Origin: JBBRHH01 sp963788015
GTDB lineage: Bacteria > Planctomycetota > Phycisphaerae > Tepidisphaerales > Tepidisphaeraceae
Assembly (NCBI GenBank): GCA_963788015.1
Contig: CAWBEY010000001.1
Location: 310,001 to 374,000 of the forward strand
Length of the DNA: 64,000 nt
Reading direction: 5' to 3'
The translations under genes were made by a program, and so were the position numbers. The notes beneath the pieces were generated by a model. The model did not search any database, was not told the origin of the DNA, and saw nothing but the letters and a program-made list of their open reading frames with translations. Below are positions 43,934 to 52,737 of this stretch, one piece after another (position 1 is the stretch's first letter; each line of letters starts with the position of its first letter).

Positions 43934-45489
43934 ATGGAGAGAGAAGATAGTTGCGGGCGAGGGCCGTGAATTGGGCGACTTGGTTGGACTGCCACTCGCC
44001 ATCGCGACCAAGCTCGAACGCCAGAAGCGCGGCGGCATCGGGGGCCATTTCGATGGCCGCTCTGGCGTTTAGGAACAGAGCGCGGGTGCGGCGGGCGAGG
44101 ACGTCGTCCAGGGTGCGGGCCATTTCGTGGCGGGCGGCCCAAATGACCTGGACAGCGCGAATGGGGAGAGCGGAATGAAGTTGCCGGGCGAGGGTCGCGT
44201 CTGCCCGCATCACCTCCCGGAGTTGGGCGGCCGTAGAGCCGTAATATCGTAACTCATCGTCGATGGGCGGTTGATCTTCATGGCCGTGTATTTTGAGGGT
44301 GCGGGTGATGCAGGGACGATCTTCAAGGCGGGCGATGGTCGCCGCGTGATCCACGCAGTCCTCGGCCATTTTACGGTAGGTGGTCCACTTGCCGCCGGCG
44401 ATGGTGATGAGGCCCGAACCGGAGACGAGAATAGTGTGATCGCGGGAGAGCGAGGCCGTGGCGGCCGTGTCGGAGGTTTTCACCAGTGGCCGAATGCCGG
44501 TGAAGACGCTCAGGACATCGGCGCGGTTGGGGCGGCGCGTGAGATACTGGGCGGCCGTGTCGAGGATGAAGTCGATCTCCGCGTCGGTGGCGCGCGGCTC
44601 GAGGGAGAGGTGGTCGATGGGTGTATCGGTGGTGCCCAAAAGAACATGATCGTGCCAGGGAATGGCAAACATAACCCGGCCATCGCTGGTTTTGGGCACC
44701 ATGATTGCGGCGTCGCCGGGAAGGAAGGAGCGATCCAGAACAAGATGAACGCCCTGGCTGGCGGCGATGATCGGCGCGGCCGAGGGATCGTCAAGCTGGC
44801 GGATGCCATCGCAAAATGCCCCGGCGGCATTGATGACGCAACGTGCGGAGAGGGAGTGGCAAAGGCCGGTTTCTTCGTCGCGGAAACAAAGGCCGCTGAT
44901 GTAACCGTCGGCATCGTGGGAGAGAGCGGTGACTGCGGCGTAATTAAGGAGGACTGCGCCGTGATCGTGAGCAGTTTGGGCGAGATCGATGAGGAGGCGC
45001 GCGTCATCGAATTGGCCGTCGTAGTACAGGACGCCGCCGCGAAGGCCGGTTTGTTCGAGGGTGGGGATGTGCTGGAGGACTTGCTCCTTGGAGAGCAGGC
45101 GCGATTTCCCAAAGCCATAGCGCCCCGCGAGCATGTCGTAGACTTTCATGCCGATGCCATAGAAGGGCGCTTCCCACCAGACGTAGTTGGGGACGACAAA
45201 GGCCAGATCGTGAACCAGGTGTGGCGCAGTTCTGGCGGAGGAGGCCGCGTTCCTTCAGAGCTTCCATGACCAGGGAGATATTGCCCTGCTGGAGATAGCG
45301 GACGCCGCCATGAATGAGCTTGGTGGAGCGGGACGAGGCGCCTTTGCCGAAATCAGATTGTTCGAGCAGACAAACGGAATAGCCGCGTGAGGCGGCGTCG
45401 AGGGCAATGCCCACGCCGGTTGCGCCGCCGCCGATGATGGCGATGTCACAGGGGTGGGAGGCGAGGGTTTTGGGCTGGGGGCGGATCAT
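43932..45489 (-). CDS. glpD: Aerobic glycerol-3-phosphate dehydrogenase (one frameshift)
   Basis: FAD enzyme oxidising glycerol-3-phosphate to DHAP and feeding the quinone pool. ATG 45489 gives the N-terminal Rossmann motif CDIAIIGGGATGVGIALDAA, then SSRSTKLIHGGVRYLQQGN, a GlpD hallmark. After the shift at ~45225 it continues with FYGIGMKVYDMLAGRYGFGK, CVINAAGAFCDGIRQLDDP, LLGTTDTPIDHLSLEP and GGKWTTYRKMAEDCVD, all typical. Joined length ~518 aa. The C-terminal regulatory cap domain is present. Peripheral membrane enzyme; no glpF/glpK seen nearby. Confidence 0.92.
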
Positions 45490-45589
45490 GGTTGCAGGGT
45501 TCGGGAACAATTTGTACCACGGAGCCACAAAGTCACGGAGGAAGGCGATTGATCCATCGGTGGATCGGTCCATTGATTCTACAAAGTTC

Positions 45590-45835
45590 GAGCGTCCTGG
45601 ATGAGTGGCCGTATGGCAAGCCGTACGGGTGATCGTCGAGCCGCAGGCTGCCCCGAGCCAACTGGAATCGACGCTGGCGACTTGGCCAATCCCGCCCGGC
45701 GCACCCAAGAAGCGCGTACGCCCAAGCGTGAGGCTTTCGCTTCCAACAGGATGAGCGACGACAAGCGCGCCGAATTCCTCGAGGTCGCAACCCACGCCTG
45801 CGGGTATCCCCTACAGCCCGGAGTATTCGCACGAG
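45590..45835 (+). pseudogene. Decayed copy of the antitoxin-like gene at 51697
   Basis: Parts of this stretch match the gene at 51697-52005 at the nucleotide level, best over the last 60 bases (GCCGAATTCCTCGAGGTCG versus GCCGAATTCCTTGAAGTCG, then a shared CCCGGAGTA/CCGGGAGTA end). The frame here is broken in its first half, and the stop codon after the conserved end is lost. It therefore looks like a degenerate paralogue. Confidence 0.6.
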
Positions 45836-45860
45836 CAGCCGCAAAGGCGAGTCGTCCATT

Positions 45861-45902
45861 GAACCCCGAACCCTGAACCCCGAACCCTGAACCCTGAACC
45901 CT
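45861..45902. repeat. Heptanucleotide tandem repeat GAACCCY, six units
   Basis: Six consecutive 7-mers GAACCCC or GAACCCT, ending at the terminase stop codon. A four-unit copy lies at 47599-47627 at the 3' end of the upstream gene. Telomere-like in look but bacterial; probably slippage or a dispersed genomic repeat. Confidence 0.85.
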
Positions 45903-47449
45903 CAATACGCCCTCACCGTCACCGCCGAGCTCACGCTCCAGTTCACAAAGTGGTACCGCAGCGGATCAATCAAATGGTCATGCTCGCCATCTTTAATCGG
46001 CAGCTCACTCCCACCCTCCGCATACCGATAACTCTGCAGCACCGGATCAACCGCACGCATCGCGGATGCACAAACAATCTCGGCCGTCCCGCCGCCGGCG
46101 CCAGCGCCGCCCGGATCATCTCCAGCCCATCCACAATCCCACTCCCCCGCGACCGCACCACAAAACCCGCCTTGCGCAGCATCGCCACGTTCGACACCGA
46201 AGTCTGATCGTTCCGCGCATTCCCGGCCGGATCACAACACACAATCCGACCCTGCCACTCCCGCCGTCGAATCTGCTCAATATGCTCCTCCAACAACCGC
46301 CCCGGCTGAACATACTCATCAATCACATGCGTCACCCCGCCGCCGCGCACAATCCACAAACAAACAAAAGGAGAAGCAAACCCAAAATCAATCGCCAATG
46401 AAACGGTGGAGCAAGCCCCCGTTGCTTCCTCTCTATCCCCTGACTCCTTCCCCCCAACACCTTCCACCACGTGCCTCTCCACCGAAAACGACGGAAACAC
46501 CGCACTCCGCATCGAAGGCCGCTGACACAGCATCTCACACTGCCACTGCTCCAAACTCACCCGCTGCTTCATCGCAATCGCATCATCGATCGACACAAAC
46601 CCATCACACTTCGTCTTGGCCACCCCCCGGCATTCCTCCCAAAGCGGACAGCTCGCGCACTCCCGCTCCGCCGGACACCGCTCCAGCACCTCCATCAAGC
46701 ACCACCGAATCACCCGCGTCCCGCTCCGCTGCGCATTCTCAATAATCCGATGCATCAACCCAAAAGGCGTATGCAAAGTAGAAAGCGCCTCCACAGTCCC
46801 CCGCACCACATCCTCTCCAGCCCCCAACCCCAGTCCCCTATCCCCCGGCCAACCGCTCCCCTCAACCAGCGGCAGCCCCAGCGCCCGCATTTCTAGCCCC
46901 TAGCCCCTGTCTCCTATCCCCTAACCCGCTCTTCGTCACCAGCTGCCCCGCCTTCCAGATCTCCGGATCAAAAAGCTCCACCTCATCACACCGCAATTTC
47001 TGCACCCGCAAACCTCTCACCGCCCGCTGCGACTGCGTCAGCACGGCCGCCGTCGCACGATTCTCCAGCCGCGCGATCCGCGCCCGCGACTTGCCCACAA
47101 GCTGTTTCCCCGCAACCTCCAGCAGCATCGGATACAGGTGTTCCCACATCCGCATCGACTGCTCCAGCGATCCGCCAAGGATCCGCACCTGGCAGCCCGG
47201 CTTCTTCAAAAGATCCAGCAGCGTAGCCACCGCCCCCAGCGCCGTCTTCCCTCCTCCGCGCGGCGCCCACACCACCAAATCCCGCGCCGGCTCGAAATAA
47301 GCGGCCTTCAAATACTCAAACGGCGCATCATGCCCCGCGCACACCGCCCGCCTCCCCACCGACATCCCCGTATGCACGACCACCCACTCATGCAACCACT
47401 CCGCCGACCCAATCCGCCGCCCATTGGACTCAATCAAAGTAGAAGACAT
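45902..47449 (-). CDS. Phage-type terminase large subunit-like protein (two frameshifts)
   Basis: About 510 aa from ATG 47449 (GGGAGGG upstream). ATPase domain: RDLVVWAPRGGGKTALGAVA (Walker A), KLRCDEVELFDPEIW (Walker B), VTKSG (motif III-like). After the shift at ~46895, a cysteine cluster (CPAERECASCPLWEEC) precedes the nuclease-like half: VSLAIDFGFASPFVCLWIV, IVCCDPAGNARNDQTSVSN (RNase H-type Asp). After a last shift at ~46045 the frame ends DHLIDPLRYHFVNW, a classic terminase ending. Cys clusters of this kind are also seen in GTA-like or domesticated terminases. No portal or capsid gene is near. Confidence 0.78.
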
Positions 47450-47593
47450 AAATCCCTCCCAACATAAAAAAGATGAAAACCCACCCAAACCCAGAAGCCG
47501 GCACAAAAATGCCGGCCCCCAATCGGAACCCCGCATGAAAATGCGGGGCTCCCCCTCCCCAACCGCACTCCACGACTGACTACCGCCCACCGC

Positions 47594-48217
47594 CTACTGA
47601 ACCCCGAACCCCGAACCCTGAACCCTCCCGCCCCCCCTCTCCGCCTCATAAAAATCCAGCCCCCGCCCCAGCGGAATCCCCTGATTCAGCGACCGCAAAA
47701 ACTCCACGCAATCATTGGCCGCCCGCTCCGCATCCCCGGCCGCCACCACCTTCTTCGCCCGTCCCCCCCGCCCACCGCCAGCCCGAAGCGCCCGAAACAA
47801 ATCCGCCACATACCGCCGCTGCAACTCCAAAGGCGAACACTCCCCCGCAGCCCGCTTCCTCCCACTCTCCCCTCCCCTCTCCTGCCCCTCCTGCCCCTCC
47901 TTCTCTATCACCTCACACCCATCCCCTCTCACCTCACCAAACCCTATCCCTTTCCGCACCGCCTCCCCCGCCCCCCGCGCCGCCAGCCAGATCCCCATCC
48001 GGTGCTGCATCCGCAAACTCTGCATCAACGACCGCATCGCCCCCCGAAACCCCGGCCGGCGCATCCACCGCCGCAACACCGCCGGCGAAGGCCAATCCGA
48101 AGCCTCCGGCCCATCCACCTTCTCCCGAAAAGCCCGCAAAAAAACCCGCTGCGCCCGCGAAGTCCCCAACCGATTCCAGCCCGCCCGATTCATCCCAGCC
48201 CGATTTAACCCCGACAT
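47594..48217 (-). CDS. Small-terminase-like or accessory protein, upstream of the terminase
   Basis: About 207 residues, basic and helical (RAQRVFLRAFREKVDGPEAS, WPSPAVLRRWMRRPGF, GAMRSLMQSLRMQHRM), with a helix-turn-helix-like stretch near residues 30-55. Position directly upstream of a terminase large subunit suggests a small subunit, but the similarity is not strong. The C-terminus runs into the GAACCCY repeat (RVQGSGFGVQ), which supplies the stop, so the original end may be lost. GGGAGGTGTG precedes the start. Confidence 0.6.
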   Translation of the reverse strand: MSGLNRAGMNRAGWNRLGTSRAQRVFLRAFREKVDGPEASDWPSPAVLRRWMRRPGFRGAMRSLMQSLRMQHRMGIWLAARGAGEAVRKGIGFGEVRGDGCEVIEKEGQEGQERGGESGRKRAAGECSPLELQRRYVADLFRALRAGGGRGGRAKKVVAAGDAERAANDCVEFLRSLNQGIPLGRGLDFYEAERGGGRVQGSGFGVQ

Positions 48218-48387
48218 GACACACCTCCCAAAATAAGAAAAAGGTGGGGGGTGAAAAGACCCCCAAGGAAGCGAACCATACGCCCCCAAAAACTGGCGTC
48301 CCTCCGCCAACCCCGTTATTCGACATCCCGCAACATCGATCCCTCCAGTCCACTCGTATCAGCGACTCCATGCTAATACAAGATGAC

Positions 48388-48418
48388 AGTATATTGCGGC
48401 CGATGTTAGGTATGTCAA
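48388..48418 (-). promoter_or_regulatory. Possible promoter for the terminase unit
   Basis: On the minus strand TTGACA (48418-48413) and TATACT (48393-48388), near-consensus boxes but with a long 19-base spacer, ~170 bases before the first gene of the unit. Confidence 0.3.
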
Positions 48419-48670
48419 GATAAATTTGGGCATGTAAAGCCGGTCCACCCGTGCCTTCCAAACGCCCGACACGACGGTAAACGCAACTGAAAAATCGAGG
48501 ACGCCCGCTCTGGGCAATGGCCTCGAACCGTTAGATCGCTCAACTGCTCGACACAAGGGAGTCGCCACCAAATTAATTCGACCCTGCGGCAGATGAATCA
48601 GGCTCTACCGTCGCTAGATATTCGCGAACACACGACGCCGTGGCTATCAAGAAATGCCTCTGTGGCGCTG
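48419..48670. other. Intergenic region
   Basis: Part of the 453 bases between the KAP gene end and the terminase unit start. Composition is close to 50% GC, lower than the flanking core genes. No gene, RNA or strong hairpin recognised. Confidence 0.35.
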
Positions 48671-51195
48671 TCAAGCTCGCGCTACTGCTCGCGATACTTT
48701 CGACCGCGCCAAGAAAGCGCATTGCTCCTGCGAGTGCGGAAAAGAACGCTTAAATATCTCCGCCTGAAATCGGTAATCCGTCCGAGTTGCGACTTTGTTC
48801 TGTTCCGTATCCGGCTCGGGCGTTTCCACAGCGGTGACGAAAAGCCACGCGAGTTCGAGAGCCGCAACGTCTGAAGGTTGGGGCTGCAAAATAAAACCAA
48901 GCAACTGACTTGGGAGCCAAGAGAGATCATGGGTATTGCCCATCGTTTCCCACAGCGTCCGCACCGTACCATTTCCTTTGTGCGGTAAAGAGTCCAACAA
49001 TACGCGTCGTCGATCCGAACCACCGAAGAGCGTCTGGAGCGTGCGATCTACGGTCTTAAAAACTTGAAGTTGTTGCGAATATGTAACGACCGCGCACTGC
49101 ATGTCTGCTGTAGCCCAAAATCGTAATAAGTCCGTGGCGAAACGAAGTGACATGGGCAACGCCTTTTCTATTTCTCCACAGAGCCAAGGCACAAGGCGGT
49201 TCGGCTGTTGTCCGCCAATAAACATTCTAAAAAGGCGGAAGAATGTTTCCGACGACTCGTGACCCGCATCCGACCCTGACAGTTTAAGAATTCTCCCGAA
49301 TGAATCCGTAGCGAGAACAAGCAAACTCTCCCTGTCTATGTAAACCGCGAACTGCTCGATTTTCGGCCCCCAACGGTTATCCGCGAGTTTCTGCCCGATG
49401 ATCGACATTGGCTCGCCCCGGTTTTGCAGAACGGAGAGCACCTGCTGGTCTGAAGGATCGTCCGAATCGCCCGCGATGATTCGAGCTAGGTAGTCCGTCA
49501 CGTTGGGAAATGCGACGCTTCGAAAATATCCCGGACGAGCCAACTGGACATTTACGGAGTAGTCGGGTCGCCACTGGGGAAACAGTTCCCCAACGATCGA
49601 ATTTAATGACGATAGGAAACTCGCGGAGTATCGTCCGGACTCGGCCAACTCAGCCAACAATTGCTGGCGGCGTATCTTCTGCCGCTCTTTACCTGCGGCC
49701 TCGTTCGCATAGAAGAACACGTCCTGCTTTGGCAGATCCCGAATCTTCTGGGCATCGCAACGATAAACGCGAATGCGCCCGGCGCGGACGCTTTAATCGT
49801 TGTCAGAAGCAATAGTTCTTCGAATACAACCTCACCATGTAGGCGTTGCCATGAGAAATAAACATGCCTCATCGCAGTCCGCAGCGCTCGGGGAGTGCTC
49901 AAGAGCTGCACAACGTCTGCAAAGATGCGTGGCGGAGCGCCAAACGGTGTCTCAAGTAACGATTCATGGACTTGAAAATGAGAATGCGGCGAACCGCCCG
50001 GTTCGACGTCGGCTGGATACGATTTTATGCACCCTTCGCTAACTTTCTTCACCTCCGACCACACCAGCTCTGTTGAAAGCAGCGGGAGCACCTCAACTTC
50101 GTCGCAAAGACGGGCAAAATCTACGGCGCATGCATCGTCGGAGTTGATCGAAAGAAGAAACGTTACCTCGGAGAGGTGCCGTAGCCGATCAAGGAGAGAC
50201 GCCAGCACCGGCAGTGTTCCGTGATTTTCTCTATTTCGGTCTATGTCCTCAACGATGACAAGCAACGAATAACCAGTTGCCAACAGGACCAAGTTTAACT
50301 GCTTCAGTACTTCGATTGGATGGATCACGCCTCCTGATAATCCGAAGGCAAATTTCCCGAACCATGACCCTGATTCCCCCATAGCCGCTCGGTAATGTTC
50401 TGGAAGCCCAGCGAGCGATAAACAGTCAACCTTTTCTGATAGCGCGGAGACGCACCCCTCTAGCAGATACTCCAAAACTGTCTTATCATTTAACCCCCAC
50501 CCATCGACAATTACGGGAATAATATTTGGATTCTCATCGTGTAGTTCCGCCAACATCAGATTTCGAACACTGCTTTTTCCCGATCCAAACGCGCCTAAAA
50601 GGGCAAGACTTCGAAACGGCCGCTGATTCACCTTTTCTAGACATCGATGCGCGATTCGGTGATAGTTGAATTTATCATCTCTGACCGAATTGATCGGTTC
50701 TTCGGGCTGAGAGATCCAGCTAAGAAGATCGTCGGTCGTAATTGCGTCAGCTCCCTGCCCTCTCCCGTCGGTCGCCATCGTCAATAGTTGCGCATTTTTT
50801 CGGCCACCGAGATGTTCCAGCGGACGATCGTCTCGCATCTTATTCGCAATCTCGACGACGACGAGCACGGCAGCAGCCGTTACAAGGACGTTGACCCAAC
50901 TCGACACATGAAAGCCAAAGAAAAACTCGCCGTTACCGACTATGGGATTGATAACGCCCGCAAGCACTATCGCGGTTGGCACTGCAAGCCATGTGGGCGG
51001 GTATGATCGCACAACGCGAAGGTGACTTAACCGAAATCCCTTCGCTTGGATGACTGGAACCGTTGCGAGGGCAAGTATCGCCGCCGCCAGTGCGTGCATA
51101 AACCAACTGGACCACGGAGCGACTTGCTCTATAAACCGCGGCGGTAGGCGAAGGTTTCTCGAAAAGATGCACGCTGTAAACGTGCCGACGATCAC
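48671..51195 (-). CDS. KAP-family membrane P-loop NTPase (one or two frameshifts)
   Basis: About 840 aa. Two pairs of membrane helices at the N-terminus (WFMHALAAAILALATVPVI, WLAVPTAIVLAGVINPIVG, WVNVLVTAAAVLVVVEIA), then a P-loop domain: LALLGAFGSGKSSVRNLML (Walker A), LLVIVEDIDRNREN (Walker B), FLLSINSDDACAVDF, as in KAP NTPases. KAP proteins include the phage-exclusion protein PifA (family knowledge). The frame shifts at ~49750 (to FFYANEAAGKERQKIRRQQ). The GTG at 51195 is the first start in frame, but ATG 51259 would give MENKPSRDRS joined to the visible SIVRRWIDFGGL if one base in the T run 51250-51255 is an error. Low GC suggests transfer. A role in phage defence is inference. Confidence 0.8.
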
Positions 51196-51259
51196 TAGAC
51201 CACCGAAATCAATCCATCGGCGGACGATTGACCTGTCACGCGAAGGCTTATTTTTCCAT

Positions 51260-51696
51260 TTGCGCTAGAATTTGGATCACACTGATCGCTCCCTCAATCA
51301 TCATAATAACAAAGTAGCCTATTCGTGTTGCCTGTCGAATTTTGTCATCGGGCGCAGACAAACCATACCATTCGGGGGCGTCATGAGTGCAACGTCTGCG
51401 AATACGCCCCCCGTTCACCAAGTATTCCTACCTGGCGATCAACTTCCCCCGGGTCGTTTCCGAAAGGAGAGCCGTCTTCACCGACCCCACACTCCACGCC
51501 AACGTTAGCCAAACCGCCCGGAGCGGCCGCATCCGGCTCTGGAGGGTTCGCCGCATTGTCGGCGAAAAATAATTCCCCTTGAAAAGCGCAAACTCATTCA
51601 CGACAACACCCCGCACCGTACAAGTCCATTCGATCCAACGGTTGAGCAACTGAATGCCATTGGAAGTTGGGCCCGCCGCGAGCTAAAATAATCCCG
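51260..51696. other. Intergenic region
   Basis: 437 bases, lower GC than average, between the divergent KAP and antitoxin-like genes. No convincing gene; both strands have short open frames without recognisable content. Confidence 0.35.
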
Positions 51697-52005
51697 ATGC
51701 AATCGCTCAAAGCCCATTTTGCCGGATGCTCGATCGTGCTGGATGAACCGGCGAAGCTGGCGGTAGGGCAAGCCGTTCGCGTAATCGTTGAGCCGCAGCC
51801 AGCGATGAGCGAAGTCGACTCGCCAGCGATGAGCCACGTCGTATCGCCTGCCGCCAACCTTGCTGATTTGGCCAGGCGCACCGACGAAGCGCTCAAACCC
51901 ACGCGCGAGGCCTACGCCGCCAGCGGAATGACCGACGACGAGCTCGCCGAATTCCTTGAAGTCGAAACACACGCGATGCGGGGCATCCCATACAGCCGGG
52001 AGTAA
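51697..52005 (+). CDS. Antitoxin-like small protein
   Basis: 102 residues from ATG 51697: QSLKAHFAGCSIVLDEPAKL then AVGQAVRVIVEP, a beta-rich N-terminus of the kind found in small planctomycete and cyanobacterial antitoxins (name varies; VapB/DUF-type). A variable linker follows, then an acidic helix (MTDDELAEFLEVETHAMRG) that often contacts the toxin. No toxin gene (PIN, RelE) follows in the next 700 bases, so it is an orphan or its toxin was lost. A degenerate paralogue is at 45590. Family assignment is tentative. Confidence 0.6.
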   Translation: MQSLKAHFAGCSIVLDEPAKLAVGQAVRVIVEPQPAMSEVDSPAMSHVVSPAANLADLARRTDEALKPTREAYAASGMTDDELAEFLEVETHAMRGIPYSRE

Positions 52006-52128
52006 TCGCATTTGGCCGTCGCGCGACCGCCATCTGCTGTCGCTGCGGGATGCAACAACGCCAGCCAACGTCCATCCCTCCAAAAACCTGCGCGAATCTG
52101 TGCAAATCTGTGGATCTTCCTCCGCTCG

Positions 52129-52214
52129 CACCCCACTCCGCACAGAAGAAAATAAGGGGTCACTCACACCCCACTCCGCACAGAAGAAAATAAGGGGTCA
52201 GAAGAAAATAAGGG
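52129..52214. repeat. Tandem 34-bp duplication with AGAAAATAAGGGGTCA core
   Basis: CACCCCACTCCGCACAGAAG plus AAAATAAGGGGTCA occurs at 52129-52162 and again at 52167-52200 (period 38), with a third partial GAAGAAAATAAGGG at 52201-52214. AATAAGGGGTCA-like words are known from REP-type elements linked to RAYT transposases in other bacteria; no such transposase is in the window. Confidence 0.85.
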
Positions 52215-52422
52215 CTTGACACAACCCTAACATCCTTCTACACTACCACCAGCGTCAACTGGCCAATCACCAGCCACCGCCGCCCATCCTCCCAGGATGG
52301 AGCCCAACCAGGGGAAACCATGCTCATCCATCCCAGCACCCACCAGACCCCCGGATACACATCCGGGGCTTCCTCCCCCACCCTCCGCCAAGCCATTTTT
52401 AGCCCCGATTCAACGCGTCGTT
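52215..52422. other. Intergenic region
   Basis: Non-coding stretch within the 732 bases between the antitoxin-like gene and the protease-like gene; the repeats on both sides are listed separately. No gene seen. Confidence 0.35.
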
Positions 52423-52525
52423 TGGTGGTCGGTTATGTGTCCTTTGATAGTCGGTTAGTGGTCGGTTGGTGGTCGGTTACGTGTCGGTTGGTGGTCGATT
52501 GGTGGTCGGTTTGTAGTCGGTTTTT
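52423..52525. repeat. Short tandem repeats of GTGGTCGGTTG (10-12 bp)
   Basis: About eight imperfect units GTGGTCGGTTR, including GTGGTCGGTTG, GTGGTCGGTTAC, GTGTCGGTTG, GTGGTCGATTG and GTAGTCGGTTT. It lies ~210 bases upstream of the next start codon. Could be a repeated operator or simple slippage DNA. Confidence 0.8.
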
Positions 52526-52737
52526 ACAAGCCCCTTTTTCTCTAACTCCTTGTCGATCCTCATCCCCCTCCCAAAAGAGCGTGCGCAACTCAATTGAAAC
52601 AACAAATCCCACCCCAATACCGACACGCCCCGCGCACCTCTGGCAAACCCCCAACCTCCTCCCTCGCCTTCCCCCATCCCCCCCAACGCGGTAGACTCCC
52701 CTCGATCCAAAAAGTCCAACCTCCCGAGGTATCTGTC

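Noticed and set aside
44271..45269. 332-codon plus-strand frame opposite glpD
   Set aside because: Antisense shadow; GlpD motifs on the minus strand are decisive.
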